Origin: Planctomonas deserti
GTDB taxonomy: Bacteria; Actinomycetota; Actinomycetes; Actinomycetales; Microbacteriaceae
Direction: 5' to 3'
NCBI RefSeq assembly: GCF_003067705.1
Contig: NZ_QANL01000004.1
Location: forward strand, 372,001-436,000
Length of the DNA stretch: 64,000 bases
Shown here: in pieces, positions 17,188 to 26,390 of the stretch
Layout: every line of letters starts with the position of its first letter
Numbering within the stretch: position 1 is the first letter of the stretch
Translations under genes and position numbers: made by a program
Notes under the pieces: model-generated
The model's input: only the letters and a program-made list of their open reading frames with translations
Databases searched by the model: none
Told to the model about the DNA's origin: nothing

Positions 17188-19014
17188 GTGAAGCAGTACG
17201 ATGCCGCGCCCGTTGTCGCTCCGGATCCGGACGCGAACGCGACGGACCTCCTGATCGATCGAGTGGCCACGACGCCCGACCTCGCCCTGTTCTCCCTGCC
17301 CACCGCCGGCGGCGGCTGGCAGGAGGTGACGGCGGCCGACTTCCTCACCCGCGTGCGCGCGCTCGCCAAGGGCCTCATCGCCTCCGGCATCGAGCCGGGC
17401 GACAAGATCGGGCTCATGTGCAAGACCCGCTTCGAGTGGACCCTCATTGACTTCGCCACCTGGTTCGCGGGGGCCGTGCTCGTGCCGATCTACGAGACGT
17501 CGTCGCCGACCCAGGTGCAGTGGAACCTCACCGACTCCGGCGCCGTGGCGATCATCGTCGAGACCCCGGACCACTTCCTGCGCTTCGACGAGGTGCGGGC
17601 CGACCTGCCGCTCGTGAACCAGGTCTGGCAGATCGACCTCGGCGACCTCGACAAGCTCGCCGCGGCGGGCGTCGACGTGCCGGACGAGGAGGTCGAGCGC
17701 CGGCGGGCGATCGCGAAGGGTTCTGACCTCGCGACCCTCATCTACACCTCGGGCACGACCGGTCGGCCGAAGGGCTGCATCCTCACCCACTCGAACTTTG
17801 TCGAGCTGAGCAGGAACGCCGCCGTCGCCATCAACGAGGTCGTGCGCCCCGGCGGGTCGACGCTGCTGTTCATCCCGATGGCGCACATCTTCGCCCGCTT
17901 CATCGCCGTGCTCTGCGTGCACGGCGGCGTGCGCGTGGGTCACCAGCCGGACACGAAGCAGCTGCTGCCGTCGCTCGGGTCGTTCAAGCCCAGCTTCCTG
18001 CTCGCCGTGCCCCGCGTCTTCGAGAAGGTCTACAACTCGGCCGAGCAGAAGGCGGAGGCCGCGGGCAGGGGCAAGATCTTCCGCCGGGCGGCCGACGTCG
18101 CGATCGCGCACTCCAAGGCGGTCGACGCCGGTTCCGTGCCGCTGGCGCTGAAGCTGCAGTTCGCGCTGTTCGACCGGCTCGTCTACAGCAAGCTCCGCGC
18201 CGCGATGGGCGGCAACGTCTCCTTCGCGGTATCCGGATCCGCTCCCCTCGGCCTCCGCCTGGGCCACTTCTTCCGCAGCCTCGGCATCACCATCCTCGAG
18301 GGCTACGGGCTCACGGAGACGACGGCGCCCGTGTCGGTCGGCCGCCCGTCGAAGTTCAAGATCGGCACAACCGGCCCGGCGCTCCCCGGCGTCTCGGTGC
18401 GAATCGCTGAGGACGGCGAGATCCAGGTGCGGGGCAACAACGTGTTCGCCGGCTACTGGAACAACGAGTCCGCGACCGCCGAGGTCATGGACGGCGAGTG
18501 GTTCCTCACCGGCGACATCGGAACCATGGACGAGGACGGCTACCTCGCCATCACCGGGCGGAAGAAGGAGATCATCGTCACGGCGGGCGGCAAGAACGTC
18601 GCCCCCGCGCCGCTCGAGGACCCCATCAGGGCGAACCCGATCGTCGGCCAGGTGGTCGTCGTCGGCGACCGTCGCCCGTACATCGCGGCCCTCGTCACGC
18701 TCGATCCCGAGATGCTGCCGGTCTGGCTGAAGAACAACGGGCTCGACGAGCACATGACGCTCGCCGCCGCCGCGGAGAACGAGGTGGTGCGCGGCGAGGT
18801 GCAGCGGTCGATCGACGCGGCGAACGCGCTCGTGTCGCGCGCGGAGTCGATCCGCCGCTTCACGATCCTGCCGACGGAGCTCACCGAGGCGAGCGGGCAC
18901 CTGACGCCCAAGCTCACCATCAAGCGCAACGTCATCCTGAAGGACTTCTCGCCCGTCATCGACGCCCTGTACGACTCGGCGCCCGCGACGTCCGGCTCCT
19001 CGATGGTTGTCTAA
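17188..19014 (+). CDS. fadD15: Long-chain acyl-CoA synthetase (FadD15-like)
   Basis: Activates fatty acids to acyl-CoA through an acyl-adenylate. 608 residues. The AMP-binding signature LIYTSGTTGRPKGCILTHSN is near residue 187, followed by EGYGLTET near 372, TGDIGTMDEDGYL near 438 and ITGRKKEIIVTAGGKNVAP near 454. Start taken at GTG 17188, six bases after AAGGAG; the longer frame from 17152 would begin before the likely transcription start. Single gene, as fadD15 in the corresponding M. tuberculosis region. Confidence 0.93.
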   Translation: MKQYDAAPVVAPDPDANATDLLIDRVATTPDLALFSLPTAGGGWQEVTAADFLTRVRALAKGLIASGIEPGDKIGLMCKTRFEWTLIDFATWFAGAVLVPIYETSSPTQVQWNLTDSGAVAIIVETPDHFLRFDEVRADLPLVNQVWQIDLGDLDKLAAAGVDVPDEEVERRRAIAKGSDLATLIYTSGTTGRPKGCILTHSNFVELSRNAAVAINEVVRPGGSTLLFIPMAHIFARFIAVLCVHGGVRVGHQPDTKQLLPSLGSFKPSFLLAVPRVFEKVYNSAEQKAEAAGRGKIFRRAADVAIAHSKAVDAGSVPLALKLQFALFDRLVYSKLRAAMGGNVSFAVSGSAPLGLRLGHFFRSLGITILEGYGLTETTAPVSVGRPSKFKIGTTGPALPGVSVRIAEDGEIQVRGNNVFAGYWNNESATAEVMDGEWFLTGDIGTMDEDGYLAITGRKKEIIVTAGGKNVAPAPLEDPIRANPIVGQVVVVGDRRPYIAALVTLDPEMLPVWLKNNGLDEHMTLAAAAENEVVRGEVQRSIDAANALVSRAESIRRFTILPTELTEASGHLTPKLTIKRNVILKDFSPVIDALYDSAPATSGSSMVV

Positions 19015-19132
19015 CCCCGAGGTTCTCTAGCCCCGTTCGCCCACGGTTCGCCGAAAAAGGCGTGCGCTCGTTCCTTCTCCAGGTGGAGAATCAGGCGATC
19101 GCACCACCCACGACGACGAACAGTGAGGGACT

Positions 19133-19960
19133 ATGGGCACCATTACGACGCAGGACGGCACGGAGATCTTCTTCAAGGACTGGGGCTCGGGACAGCCGAT
19201 CGTCTTCAGCCATGGGTGGCCGCTCTCGGCGGACGACTGGGACGCGCAGATGCTGTTCTTCCTGAGCAAGGGATACCGCGTCATCGCGCACGACCGACGC
19301 GGGCACGGGCGCTCCAGCCAGACGAGCGACGGGCACGACATGGACCACTACGCCGCGGACCTCGCGGCGCTGACCGAGCACCTCGATCTCCACGACGCGA
19401 TCCACGTCGGGCACTCGACGGGCGGCGGCGAGGTCGTGCACTACCTCGCGCAGCACGGTGAGGAGCGCGTCGCGAGGGCGGTGCTCATCAGCGCGGTGCC
19501 GCCGATCATGGTGCAGACCGAGAGCAATCCCGGTGGCCTGCCCAAGAGCGTGTTCGACGACATCCAGGCGCAGCTCGCCGCGAACCGGTCCGAGTTCTAC
19601 CGCGCGCTGCCGTCCGGCCCGTTCTACGGTTTCAACCGGCCGGGCGTCGAGTCGTCCGAGGCGATCATCGAGAACTGGTGGCGTCAGGGGATGATGGGCG
19701 GCGCCTAGGCCCACTACGACGGCGTGGTGGCGTTCTCGCAGACCGACTTCACGGAGGACCTCAAGAAGATCACGGTCCCCACGCTGGTGATGCACGGCGA
19801 CGACGACCAGGTCGTGCCCTACGCCGACTCCGGCCCGCTCTCTGCGGAGCTCCTGCAGAACGGGACCTTGAAGACGTATCCGGGCTTCCCGCACGGCATG
19901 CCGACGACGCAGGCGGAGACCATCAACGCCGACCTGCTGGAGTGGCTGCAGAGCTCCTAG
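19133..19960 (+). pseudogene. Alpha/beta hydrolase (non-heme chloroperoxidase/esterase type) interrupted by an amber codon
   Basis: From ATG 19133 (GAGGGA upstream) the frame reads 191 residues with nucleophile Ser95 in GHSTG, then TAG at 19706-19708, then continues in the same frame as AHYDGVVAFSQTDFTEDL to a natural stop at 19958-19960. The downstream part carries the acid residue in MHGDDDQVVP and the His in GFPHGMP, so the catalytic triad is split by this one codon. Full length would be about 275 residues, normal for the family. A single substitution from AAG (Lys) or CAG (Gln) is the simplest cause. It may be a pseudogene, a sequencing error or a readthrough codon. Confidence 0.88.
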
Positions 19961-19970
19961 CGGAAGCGGT

Positions 19971-20006
19971 GGGACGCGCCCGGGTCGGAGGATCCGGGCG
20001 CGTCCC
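19971..20006 (+). terminator. Terminator hairpin after the hydrolase gene
   Basis: Perfect 13-bp GC-rich stem (19971-19983 with 19994-20006) and a 10-nt loop, 10 bp after the last in-frame stop of the interrupted hydrolase. No T run. It also separates the convergent GNAT gene. Confidence 0.7.
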
Positions 20007-20074
20007 TCGACGGGCTTAGGCACCACCGGGGTCGAGGGTGCATGGACTGCGTCCCTTCGGCAGACCGGGGTGGG

Positions 20075-20662
20075 TCACGGGTCGAAGGAGTCCGAGGGCC
20101 AGCCCCCGTCGCGCGGTCCCCGGGGGTCGGTCGCGAGGAGGCCGGCGACCCAGAGGTCGACGCGCGTGCCACGGTGCACGCCGCCCAGCCGTGACAGCCC
20201 CTCGTAGGAGAAGCCCGCACGCCGGGCGACCCTGGCCGACGGCACGTTGCCGGGGACGGCCCGCCACTGCACGCGCTGCAGCTGCAGCCCGTCTGCGGAG
20301 AAACCGAAGTCGAGCACCGCGGCGACCGCCTCATCGATGTAGCCCCGCCCGCGGGCGGCGGCCGCGAGCCAGAAGCCGAGCTCGGCCGAGCCGTCCGCGA
20401 TGCTCTCGAGCCCGATCATGCCGAGCAGCGCATCCGGCTCCGACGCGGCCCGGATGGCCCACACGCAGCCGCTGCCCCGATCCCAGACCGTCGGCACGTG
20501 GTCGCGGACGAATCCCTCCGCGTCCGATCGCCGGTACGGGGACGGGACGGTGGTGTAACGGGCGATCGCCGGGTCCGTGCAGGCCTCGGCGATGGCGTCG
20601 ATGAGCGCCTCGCCCGGTGCGCGGAGCAGCAGTCGCGGCGTCACCAGGTCGACCGGGGTCAC
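20075..20662 (-). CDS. GNAT-family N-acetyltransferase
   Basis: 195 residues from a GTG start 3 nt after the def stop. The pattern VTPRLLLRAPG at the N-terminus, GMIGLESIADGSAELGFWLAAAARGRGYIDEAV in the middle (acetyl-CoA loop of the RimJ/RimL subgroup) and the late NVPSARVARRAGFSYEG identify the Acetyltransf_3 type. The substrate may be a protein N-terminus or a small amine; nothing decides it. Tight spacing behind peptide deformylase suggests co-transcription and a possible role in N-terminal processing, which is inference. Confidence 0.88.
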   Translation of the reverse strand: MTPVDLVTPRLLLRAPGEALIDAIAEACTDPAIARYTTVPSPYRRSDAEGFVRDHVPTVWDRGSGCVWAIRAASEPDALLGMIGLESIADGSAELGFWLAAAARGRGYIDEAVAAVLDFGFSADGLQLQRVQWRAVPGNVPSARVARRAGFSYEGLSRLGGVHRGTRVDLWVAGLLATDPRGPRDGGWPSDSFDP

Positions 20663-20665
20663 GGA

Positions 20666-21157
20666 TCAGAACCAGGTGCTCTCGCGGACCTGCTTCATCG
20701 CCTCGCGGCGGCGCTCCCGGTCGAGGCGGTCCAGGTAGAGCATCCCGTTCAGGTGGTCGGTCTCGTGCTGGAAGGCCTGGGCGAGCACGCCGGTGCCGGT
20801 GAGCTCGACCGTGTTGCCGTCGAGGTCGATGCCCCGGATGGTCGCCTCGGGATGGCGCAGGGTCGGGAACCACAGCCCGGGAACGGACAGGCAGCCCTCG
20901 TCCACGAGCTCGGGCTCCCCGCGCAGCTCGACGAGCTCCGGGTTGAGCAGGTAGCCGAAGGCGTCCCCGACGTTGTAGCTGAAGGCGCGGAGGTTCACGC
21001 CGATCTGCGCCGCCGCGACCCCGGCGCGGCCCTCAGGCCGCACGCTGTCGAGAAGGTCCTCGACGAGGCCGCGGATGCCGTCGTCGATCTTCTCGATCGG
21101 GGCGGACACGGTCTTCAGCACGGGGTCCCCGAAAAGTCGGATCTGCCGTTCGGTCAC
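20666..21157 (-). CDS. def: Peptide deformylase
   Basis: Removes the N-formyl group from nascent proteins. 163 residues; the three deformylase motifs are present: AGVAAAQIGV (motif 1, less common Ala in place of Leu), EGCLS at 87-91 (Cys89 metal ligand) and HETDH at 131-135 (two His ligands and catalytic Glu132). GTG start with GGAG 8 nt upstream. Likely a second copy, because the primary def usually neighbours fmt, which is not seen here. Confidence 0.93.
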   Translation of the reverse strand: MTERQIRLFGDPVLKTVSAPIEKIDDGIRGLVEDLLDSVRPEGRAGVAAAQIGVNLRAFSYNVGDAFGYLLNPELVELRGEPELVDEGCLSVPGLWFPTLRHPEATIRGIDLDGNTVELTGTGVLAQAFQHETDHLNGMLYLDRLDRERRREAMKQVRESTWF

Positions 21158-21304
21158 TTCGGTGGCTCCTTCGTGCGGTGCTCGGTACGTGGTGCATGGA
21201 AGCGCTGGCGCGCGGGTCGATCTCGCGGACTCGCTCGGGCGAGCAGCGGCCCATGCCGGTCCCGTCCGCCCTTTCGGCGAATGGGACGCGGTCGCGCCGC
21301 GGGT

Positions 21305-24300
21305 CTACTCGATGACGACGAGCAGGTCGCCCGCGTCCACCTGCTGGGTCGTGGGCACGGCGAGGCGGGCGACGCGTCCGGCGACCGCGGTCGTGATCGC
21401 GGCCTCCATCTTCATCGCCTCGATCGACGCGACGGGCTGACCCGCGGTCACGGTGTCCCCGACCTCGACCTTCAGGGTGACGACTCCCGAGAACGGGGCG
21501 GCGATCTGGCGCTGGTTGCCGAGGTCAGCCTTCTCGGCGCTCTTCGACTCGACCGTGATGCCGCGGTCGCGCACGAAGACGGGCCGGATCTGGCCGTTCA
21601 CGTTCGTCATGACGGTGCGCATGCCGCGCTCGTCCGCCTCACCCACGGCCTCGAGCGCGATGAACATCTCGACGCCCTTGGCCATGCGCACGACGTGCTC
21701 CTGGCCGGCTTGCAGCCCGTAGAGGTAATCCACCGTGTCCACGACCGAGAGGTCGCCGAACAGCTCGCGGACCTCCTGGAACTGCTTCGTGGGCTGGGGG
21801 AAGAGCAGGCGGTTGAGGGTGCCGCGGCGCACGTCGGCGCTCGGACCATCGAGGGCCTCGCGGTCCTCCTCCGTGATGTCCTGCACCGCGATGCGCACGT
21901 TGCGGCCCTCGAGCACGCGCGTGCGGAACGGCTCCGGCCAGCCGCCGGGGAGGTCGCCCAGCTCGCCGGCCATGAAGCCGACCACGGAGTCCGGGATGTC
22001 GTAGTTCTGCGGGTTCTCCGCGAAGTCCTTCGGGTCGGCGCGGGCCGCCGCGAGCTGCAGGGCGAGGTCGCCGACGACCTTCGACGACGGCGTGACCTTG
22101 GGGATGCGGCCGAGGATCTCGTTCGCCGCGGCGTACATGTCCTCGATCAGCTCGAAGTCGTCGGCGAGGCCGAGCGCGATCGCCTGCTGGCGGAGGTTGG
22201 AGAGCTGGCCGCCCGGGATCTCGTGCTTGTACACGCGACCGGTGGGGCCGGGCAGGCCGGACTCGAACGGCTTGTACACGTGCCGCACGGACTCCCAGTA
22301 CGGCTCGAGGTCGCTCACCGCCTGCAAGGAGATGCCGGTGTCGCGCTCGGTGTGGGCCAGCGCGGCGACGAGGGCGGAGAAGGAGGGCTGGCTGGTGGTG
22401 CCGGCCATGGGCGCGCTCGCGACGTCCACCGCATCCGCTCCGGCGCGGCTCGCCGCGAGCAGCGTGGCGAGCTGGCCGCCCGCGGTGTCGTGGGTGTGCA
22501 CGTGCACGGGCACGTCGAAGCGCTCGCGGAACGCCGAGACCAGCTTCTCCGCGGCGCCGGGCCGCAGCAGGCCGGCCATGTCCTTGATGGCGAGCACATG
22601 AGCACCCGCCTCGACGATGGTGTCCGCCAGCCGCAGGTAGTAGTCCAGCGTGTACAGGTCCTCGGCCGGGTTGAGCAGGTCGCCGGTGTAGCAGACGGCG
22701 ACCTCGGCCACGGCGGTTCCCGTGGCGAGCACGGAGTCGATGGCCGGCCGCATCTGAGAGACGTCGTTCAGAGCGTCGAAGATGCGGAAGATGTCCACCC
22801 CGGTCGAGGCGGCCTCGCGCACGAACGCGTCCGTGACCTCTGTTGGGTACGGCGTGTAGCCGACCGTGTTGCGGCCGCGCAGCAGCATCTGGATCGCGAT
22901 GTTCGGCAGGGCCTCGCGCAGCGACGCGAGGCGCTCCCAGGGGTCCTCGCCGAGGAAGCGCAGGGCGACGTCGTAGGTGGCGCCGCCCCAGGCCTCGACG
23001 GACAGGAGCTCGGGCGTGCTGCGCGCGACGTAGGGCGCGACGGCGAGCAGGTCCTTGGTGCGGACACGGGTCGCGAGCAGCGACTGGTGCGCGTCGCGGA
23101 ATGTCGTCTCCGTGACGGCGAGGGCCGTCTGCTCGCGAAGGGCCTTCGCGAAGCCGGCCGGGCCGAGCTCGAGCAGCCGCTGGCGGGATCCGGCCGGTGC
23201 GGGCTGAGCGAGGTCGAGCGCGGGGAGCTTGTCCTTCGGCACGGACGACGTGGGGCGGGCGCCGTTCGGCTGGTTCACCGTGACGTCGGCGAGCCAGTTC
23301 ACGATCTTCGTGCCGCGGTCCTTCGAGATGTTGCTGCGGACCAGGTTCGGCCGCTCCTCGATGAAGGACGTGCTGAGGTCTCCCTTGGCGAACGAGGGGT
23401 CGTCGAGCACGGCCTGCAGGAACGGGATGTTCGTGGAGACGCCGCGGATGCGGAACTCGGCCAGGGCGCGCTTGGCGCGGGTGACCGCGGCCGGGAAGTC
23501 GCGCCCGCGGCAGGTGAGCTTCGCGAGCATCGAGTCGAAGTGGGGGCTGATCTGCGCGCCCGTCGCGACGGTTCCGCCGTCGATGCGGATGCCGGCGCCG
23601 CCGGGCGAGCGGTAGGTCGTGATCTTGCCGGTGTCCGGGCGGAAGTTGGCCGCCGGGTCCTCGGTCGTGATGCGGGTCTGCAGGGCGGCGCCGCGCAGGT
23701 GCAGGTCGGCCTGCTGCAGGCCGAGACGCTCGAGCGTCTCCCCCGACGCGATCCGCATCTGGGACTGCACGAGGTCGACGTCGGTGACCTCCTCGGTCAC
23801 GGTGTGCTCGACCTGGATGCGCGGGTTCATCTCGATGAACACGTGCTGCCCGGCGCGCTCGCCCGCCGTGTCGAGCAGGAACTCGACGGTGCCGGCATTC
23901 ACGTAGCCGATGCTCTTGGCGAAGGCGACCGCATCCCGGTACATCGCCTGGCGGACGCTCTCGTCGAGGTTCGGGGCCGGGGCGATCTCCACGACCTTCT
24001 GGTGGCGGCGCTGCACCGAGCAGTCGCGCTCGAACAGGTGCACGGTCTCGCCGGTCGCGTCCGCGAGGATCTGCACCTCGATGTGGCGGGGCCGCAGCAC
24101 GGCCTGCTCGAGGAACATGGTGGGGTCGCCGAAGGCGCTGTCCGCCTCGCGCATCGCCGCGACGAGGGCGTCGCGCAGGTCCTCGGGCTTCTCGACCCGG
24201 CGCATGCCGCGCCCGCCGCCGCCGGCGACCGCCTTGGCGAAGATGGGGAAGCCGATCTCCTCGGCCTCGGCCAGCAGCTTCTCGACGTCGCGGGAGGGCT

Positions 24301-24706
24301 CCGTGGACTTGAGCACCGGGACGCCCGCCGCGATGGCGCGCTCCTTCGCGGTGACCTTGTTGCCCGCCATGCGCAGCACGTCGGCGCCGGGGCCGATGAA
24401 GGTGATACCTGCCCGGGCTGCGGCCTCGGCGAGCTCAGGGTTCTCCGAGAGGAAGCCGTAGCCGGGGTAGATCGCGTCCGCGCCGCTCTCGAGGGCGACG
24501 CGAATGATCTCGTTCACGTCGAGGTACGCCCGGACCGGGTGCCCCTCCTCGCCGATCTGGTAGGCCTCGTCCGCCTTCAGGCGGTGCAGGGAGTTGCGGT
24601 CCTCGTAGGGGAAGACGGCGACCGTCCTCGCCCCCAGTTCTACTGCGGCGCGGAAGGCCCGGATGGCGATTTCGCCGCGGTTGGCGACCAGGATTTTCGA
24701 GAACAT
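21305..24706 (-). CDS. pyc: Pyruvate carboxylase
   Basis: Anaplerotic, biotin-dependent carboxylation of pyruvate to oxaloacetate. 1133 residues in the full single-chain layout: biotin carboxylase about 1-450 with the ATP-grasp loop GGGGRGMR near 163-170 and EMNPRIQVEHTVTE near 297; carboxyltransferase about 530-830 with RDAHQSLLATR and the metal-binding HTHDTAGG; the PC tetramerisation region; and the C-terminal biotinyl domain with EAMKMEA, Lys being the biotin site. ATG 24706 has AAAGG upstream. Divergent from the ParA-type gene. Confidence 0.97.
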   Translation of the reverse strand: MFSKILVANRGEIAIRAFRAAVELGARTVAVFPYEDRNSLHRLKADEAYQIGEEGHPVRAYLDVNEIIRVALESGADAIYPGYGFLSENPELAEAAARAGITFIGPGADVLRMAGNKVTAKERAIAAGVPVLKSTEPSRDVEKLLAEAEEIGFPIFAKAVAGGGGRGMRRVEKPEDLRDALVAAMREADSAFGDPTMFLEQAVLRPRHIEVQILADATGETVHLFERDCSVQRRHQKVVEIAPAPNLDESVRQAMYRDAVAFAKSIGYVNAGTVEFLLDTAGERAGQHVFIEMNPRIQVEHTVTEEVTDVDLVQSQMRIASGETLERLGLQQADLHLRGAALQTRITTEDPAANFRPDTGKITTYRSPGGAGIRIDGGTVATGAQISPHFDSMLAKLTCRGRDFPAAVTRAKRALAEFRIRGVSTNIPFLQAVLDDPSFAKGDLSTSFIEERPNLVRSNISKDRGTKIVNWLADVTVNQPNGARPTSSVPKDKLPALDLAQPAPAGSRQRLLELGPAGFAKALREQTALAVTETTFRDAHQSLLATRVRTKDLLAVAPYVARSTPELLSVEAWGGATYDVALRFLGEDPWERLASLREALPNIAIQMLLRGRNTVGYTPYPTEVTDAFVREAASTGVDIFRIFDALNDVSQMRPAIDSVLATGTAVAEVAVCYTGDLLNPAEDLYTLDYYLRLADTIVEAGAHVLAIKDMAGLLRPGAAEKLVSAFRERFDVPVHVHTHDTAGGQLATLLAASRAGADAVDVASAPMAGTTSQPSFSALVAALAHTERDTGISLQAVSDLEPYWESVRHVYKPFESGLPGPTGRVYKHEIPGGQLSNLRQQAIALGLADDFELIEDMYAAANEILGRIPKVTPSSKVVGDLALQLAAARADPKDFAENPQNYDIPDSVVGFMAGELGDLPGGWPEPFRTRVLEGRNVRIAVQDITEEDREALDGPSADVRRGTLNRLLFPQPTKQFQEVRELFGDLSVVDTVDYLYGLQAGQEHVVRMAKGVEMFIALEAVGEADERGMRTVMTNVNGQIRPVFVRDRGITVESKSAEKADLGNQRQIAAPFSGVVTLKVEVGDTVTAGQPVASIEAMKMEAAITTAVAGRVARLAVPTTQQVDAGDLLVVIE

Positions 24707-24754
24707 TCATGCCTTTCGACCGGAACCGCCGTCAACAGGGCGTTTAGGTGTGCC

Positions 24755-24760
24755 TAGATT
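24755..24760 (+). promoter_or_regulatory. -10 box TAGATT before the parA-type gene
   Basis: TAGATT with a TCAACA hexamer at 24732-24737, 17 bp upstream, gives a plausible promoter; transcription would start near 24767 and GAAGGT lies before the ATG at 24775. Confidence 0.4.
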
Positions 24761-24774
24761 ACTGAAGGTAACGT

Positions 24775-25594
24775 ATGGCTGTGCATGTACTCAGCGTCAG
24801 CTCGCTCAAGGGCGGCGTCGGCAAGACAACGGTGACCCTGGGGCTCGCGTCCGCGGCGTTCGCGAAGGGACTGCGCACGCTGGTCGTCGACCTCGACCCC
24901 CAGTCCGACCTCTCGACCGGCATGGACATCGACGTGACCGGCCGGCTCACCGTCGCCGACGTGCTCAACTCGCCCAAGGCGAAGATCGTGCGCCAGGCCA
25001 TCGCGCAGAGCGGCTGGACCCGGGACAGCCCCGGCACCGTCGACGTGCTCATCGGCAGCGCGTCCGCGATCAACTTCGACGGCCCGCGCCCCAGCGCGCG
25101 GGACCTCTGGAAGCTCGAGACCGCCCTCGCCCACGTCGAGGGCGACTACGACCTCGTGCTCATCGACTGCGCTCCGTCGCTCAACGCGCTCACCCGCACG
25201 GCGTGGGCCGCGAGCGACCGCGTCGCCGTGGTCACCGAGCCCGGCCTGTTCTCCGTCGCCGCGGCCGACCGCGCGCTCCGTGCGATCGAGGAGATCCGCA
25301 CCCGGCTCTCTCCGCGCCTGCAGCCGTTCGGGATCGTCGTGAACCGGGTGCGGGAGCAGTCGATCGAGCACCAGTTCCGGATCAAGGAGTTGCGCGACAT
25401 GTTCGGCTCGCTCGTGCTCGCCCCCCCAGCTGCCGGAGCGCACGTCGCTGCAGCAGGCGCAGGGCGCCGCGAAGCCGCTGCACGCCTGGCCCGGCGAGAG
25501 CGCCGAGGAGATGGCGGGTCACTTCGACGCGCTGCTGGAGCGCATCACGCGCGCCGCGAAGATCGGGGACTACGCCGCCGCTCCCCGCGTGTAG
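24775..25594 (+). pseudogene. ParA/Soj-type ATPase gene with a +1 frameshift in a C7 run
   Basis: N-terminal 215 residues are a good ParA-family ATPase: deviant Walker A KGGVGKTT at 12-19, DLDPQSDLSTG, and LVLIDCAPSLNALTR (Walker B). At 25421-25427 there are seven C. Deleting one restores the frame as LVLAPQLPERTSLQQAQGA..., a normal ParA C-terminus ending in TAG at 25592-25594 (about 272 residues). Without correction the frame runs into Arg/Ala-rich low-complexity sequence to 25950. No parB follows, so it is probably an orphan ParA, of unknown cargo. Frameshift may be real, programmed or an assembly error. Confidence 0.85.
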
Positions 25595-25688
25595 CGGAGG
25601 TGCCCGGGCCGCGGTGCCGGGGGTGCCGGTTCTGGGGTGCGTGCCGCGTGCCGGGGCTGTGTTCCGGGGCCGGTTTTTGCATGCGTGC

Positions 25689-25955
25689 GCGATTCAGGAG
25701 ATCCGTTCGGCGCCCCGTGCGCAATTCAGGAGAATCGGCGGGCTCCTCGGCGTGTCGGGCATCCCGAACGGCGTGTCGTGGCGGATCTCCTGAATTGCGA
25801 ACGGGACAGCGCGACGGATCTCCTGAATCGCGAACGGGACCGCGTGGATCTCCTGAATCAGGAACGGGGCGCGTGGACCTCTTGAATGAGGAACGGGACC
25901 GGCGACCGATCTCCTCGTCCAGGAACAGAGCGCGCGAACTTCCTGAATGACGAAC
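25689..25955. repeat. Array of about 30-bp degenerate repeats with an orientation switch
   Basis: Two copies of ATTCAGGAGATCC-like sequence on the plus strand (about 25692 and 25724) are followed, after an inversion point near 25745-25780, by six copies of its complement GGATCTCCTGAAT...GAACGG starting at about 25783, 25816, 25846, 25875, 25908 and 25937 (spacing 33, 30, 29, 33, 29). Copies differ by several bases and spacers are short (about 15 bp), so it is not a CRISPR array. The 386 bp between the ParA-type gene and csrA hold no credible gene. Confidence 0.75.
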
Positions 25956-25980
25956 GGTGCCCGGTGGAGCCGGGGGGCGC

Positions 25981-26244
25981 TCAGGAGGCGTCGGTGGCGG
26001 GCCGGGGCGCCTGCGGGCGGCCCAGGAGGGCGGCGCGGATGCGGTCCTCGGCGTCGGCGGAAGCGGACGCCGCCTCGACGTTCGCCTCAGTCACGGCCTT
26101 GACCACCTCTTCCCGCTGGATGGTGACCCCGCGCGGCGCGTCGATGCCGATCCGGATTCCGTCTCCGCGCGCGTCGAGCACGGTGATGACGATGTCGTCA
26201 CCGATGAGCACCCGCTCCCCCGCCTTGCGTGTCAGCACCAGCAC
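25981..26244 (-). CDS. csrA: Carbon storage regulator CsrA
   Basis: RNA-binding translational regulator; in many flagellated Gram-positives it represses hag (flagellin) translation and is antagonised by FliW. 87 residues; MLVLTRKAGERVLIGDDI... IRIGIDAPRGVTIQREEV is the complete CsrA core, followed by an Ala-rich tail slightly longer than usual. GTG start. It is the last gene of the fliM-to-csrA flagellar run, separated by 146 bp from the FlhF-like gene. No fliW is visible in the window. Confidence 0.95.
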   Translation of the reverse strand: MLVLTRKAGERVLIGDDIVITVLDARGDGIRIGIDAPRGVTIQREEVVKAVTEANVEAASASADAEDRIRAALLGRPQAPRPATDAS

Positions 26245-26340
26245 CGGGTCAGCCTATCGCAGCCGGACCGGGCGCGGGTCTGCACCCCGTCGCGGAACAG
26301 GCGGCGCCGGTTCCTCGGCGCCTCAACAGGGTTGGCACGC

Positions 26341-26354
26341 ACACCGGCCGGTGT
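26341..26354. other. 14-bp perfect palindrome ACACCGGCCGGTGT
   Basis: Lies in the 146-bp gap between the FlhF-like gene and csrA. It has no loop, so it is more like a dimeric protein binding site than a terminator, but a function is not established. Confidence 0.35.
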
Positions 26355-26390
26355 GTCCCGCTCACCAGGCACCCAGCGCGGCGTAGGCGC

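Noticed and set aside
20498-24757. Plus-strand open frame of 1419 codons opposite pyc
   Set aside because: pyc is unmistakable on the minus strand; the antisense frame is His/Arg/Glu-rich with no motif.
25689-25955. CRISPR array
   Set aside because: Repeats are degenerate, spacers about 15 bp, orientation changes within the field and no cas gene is near.
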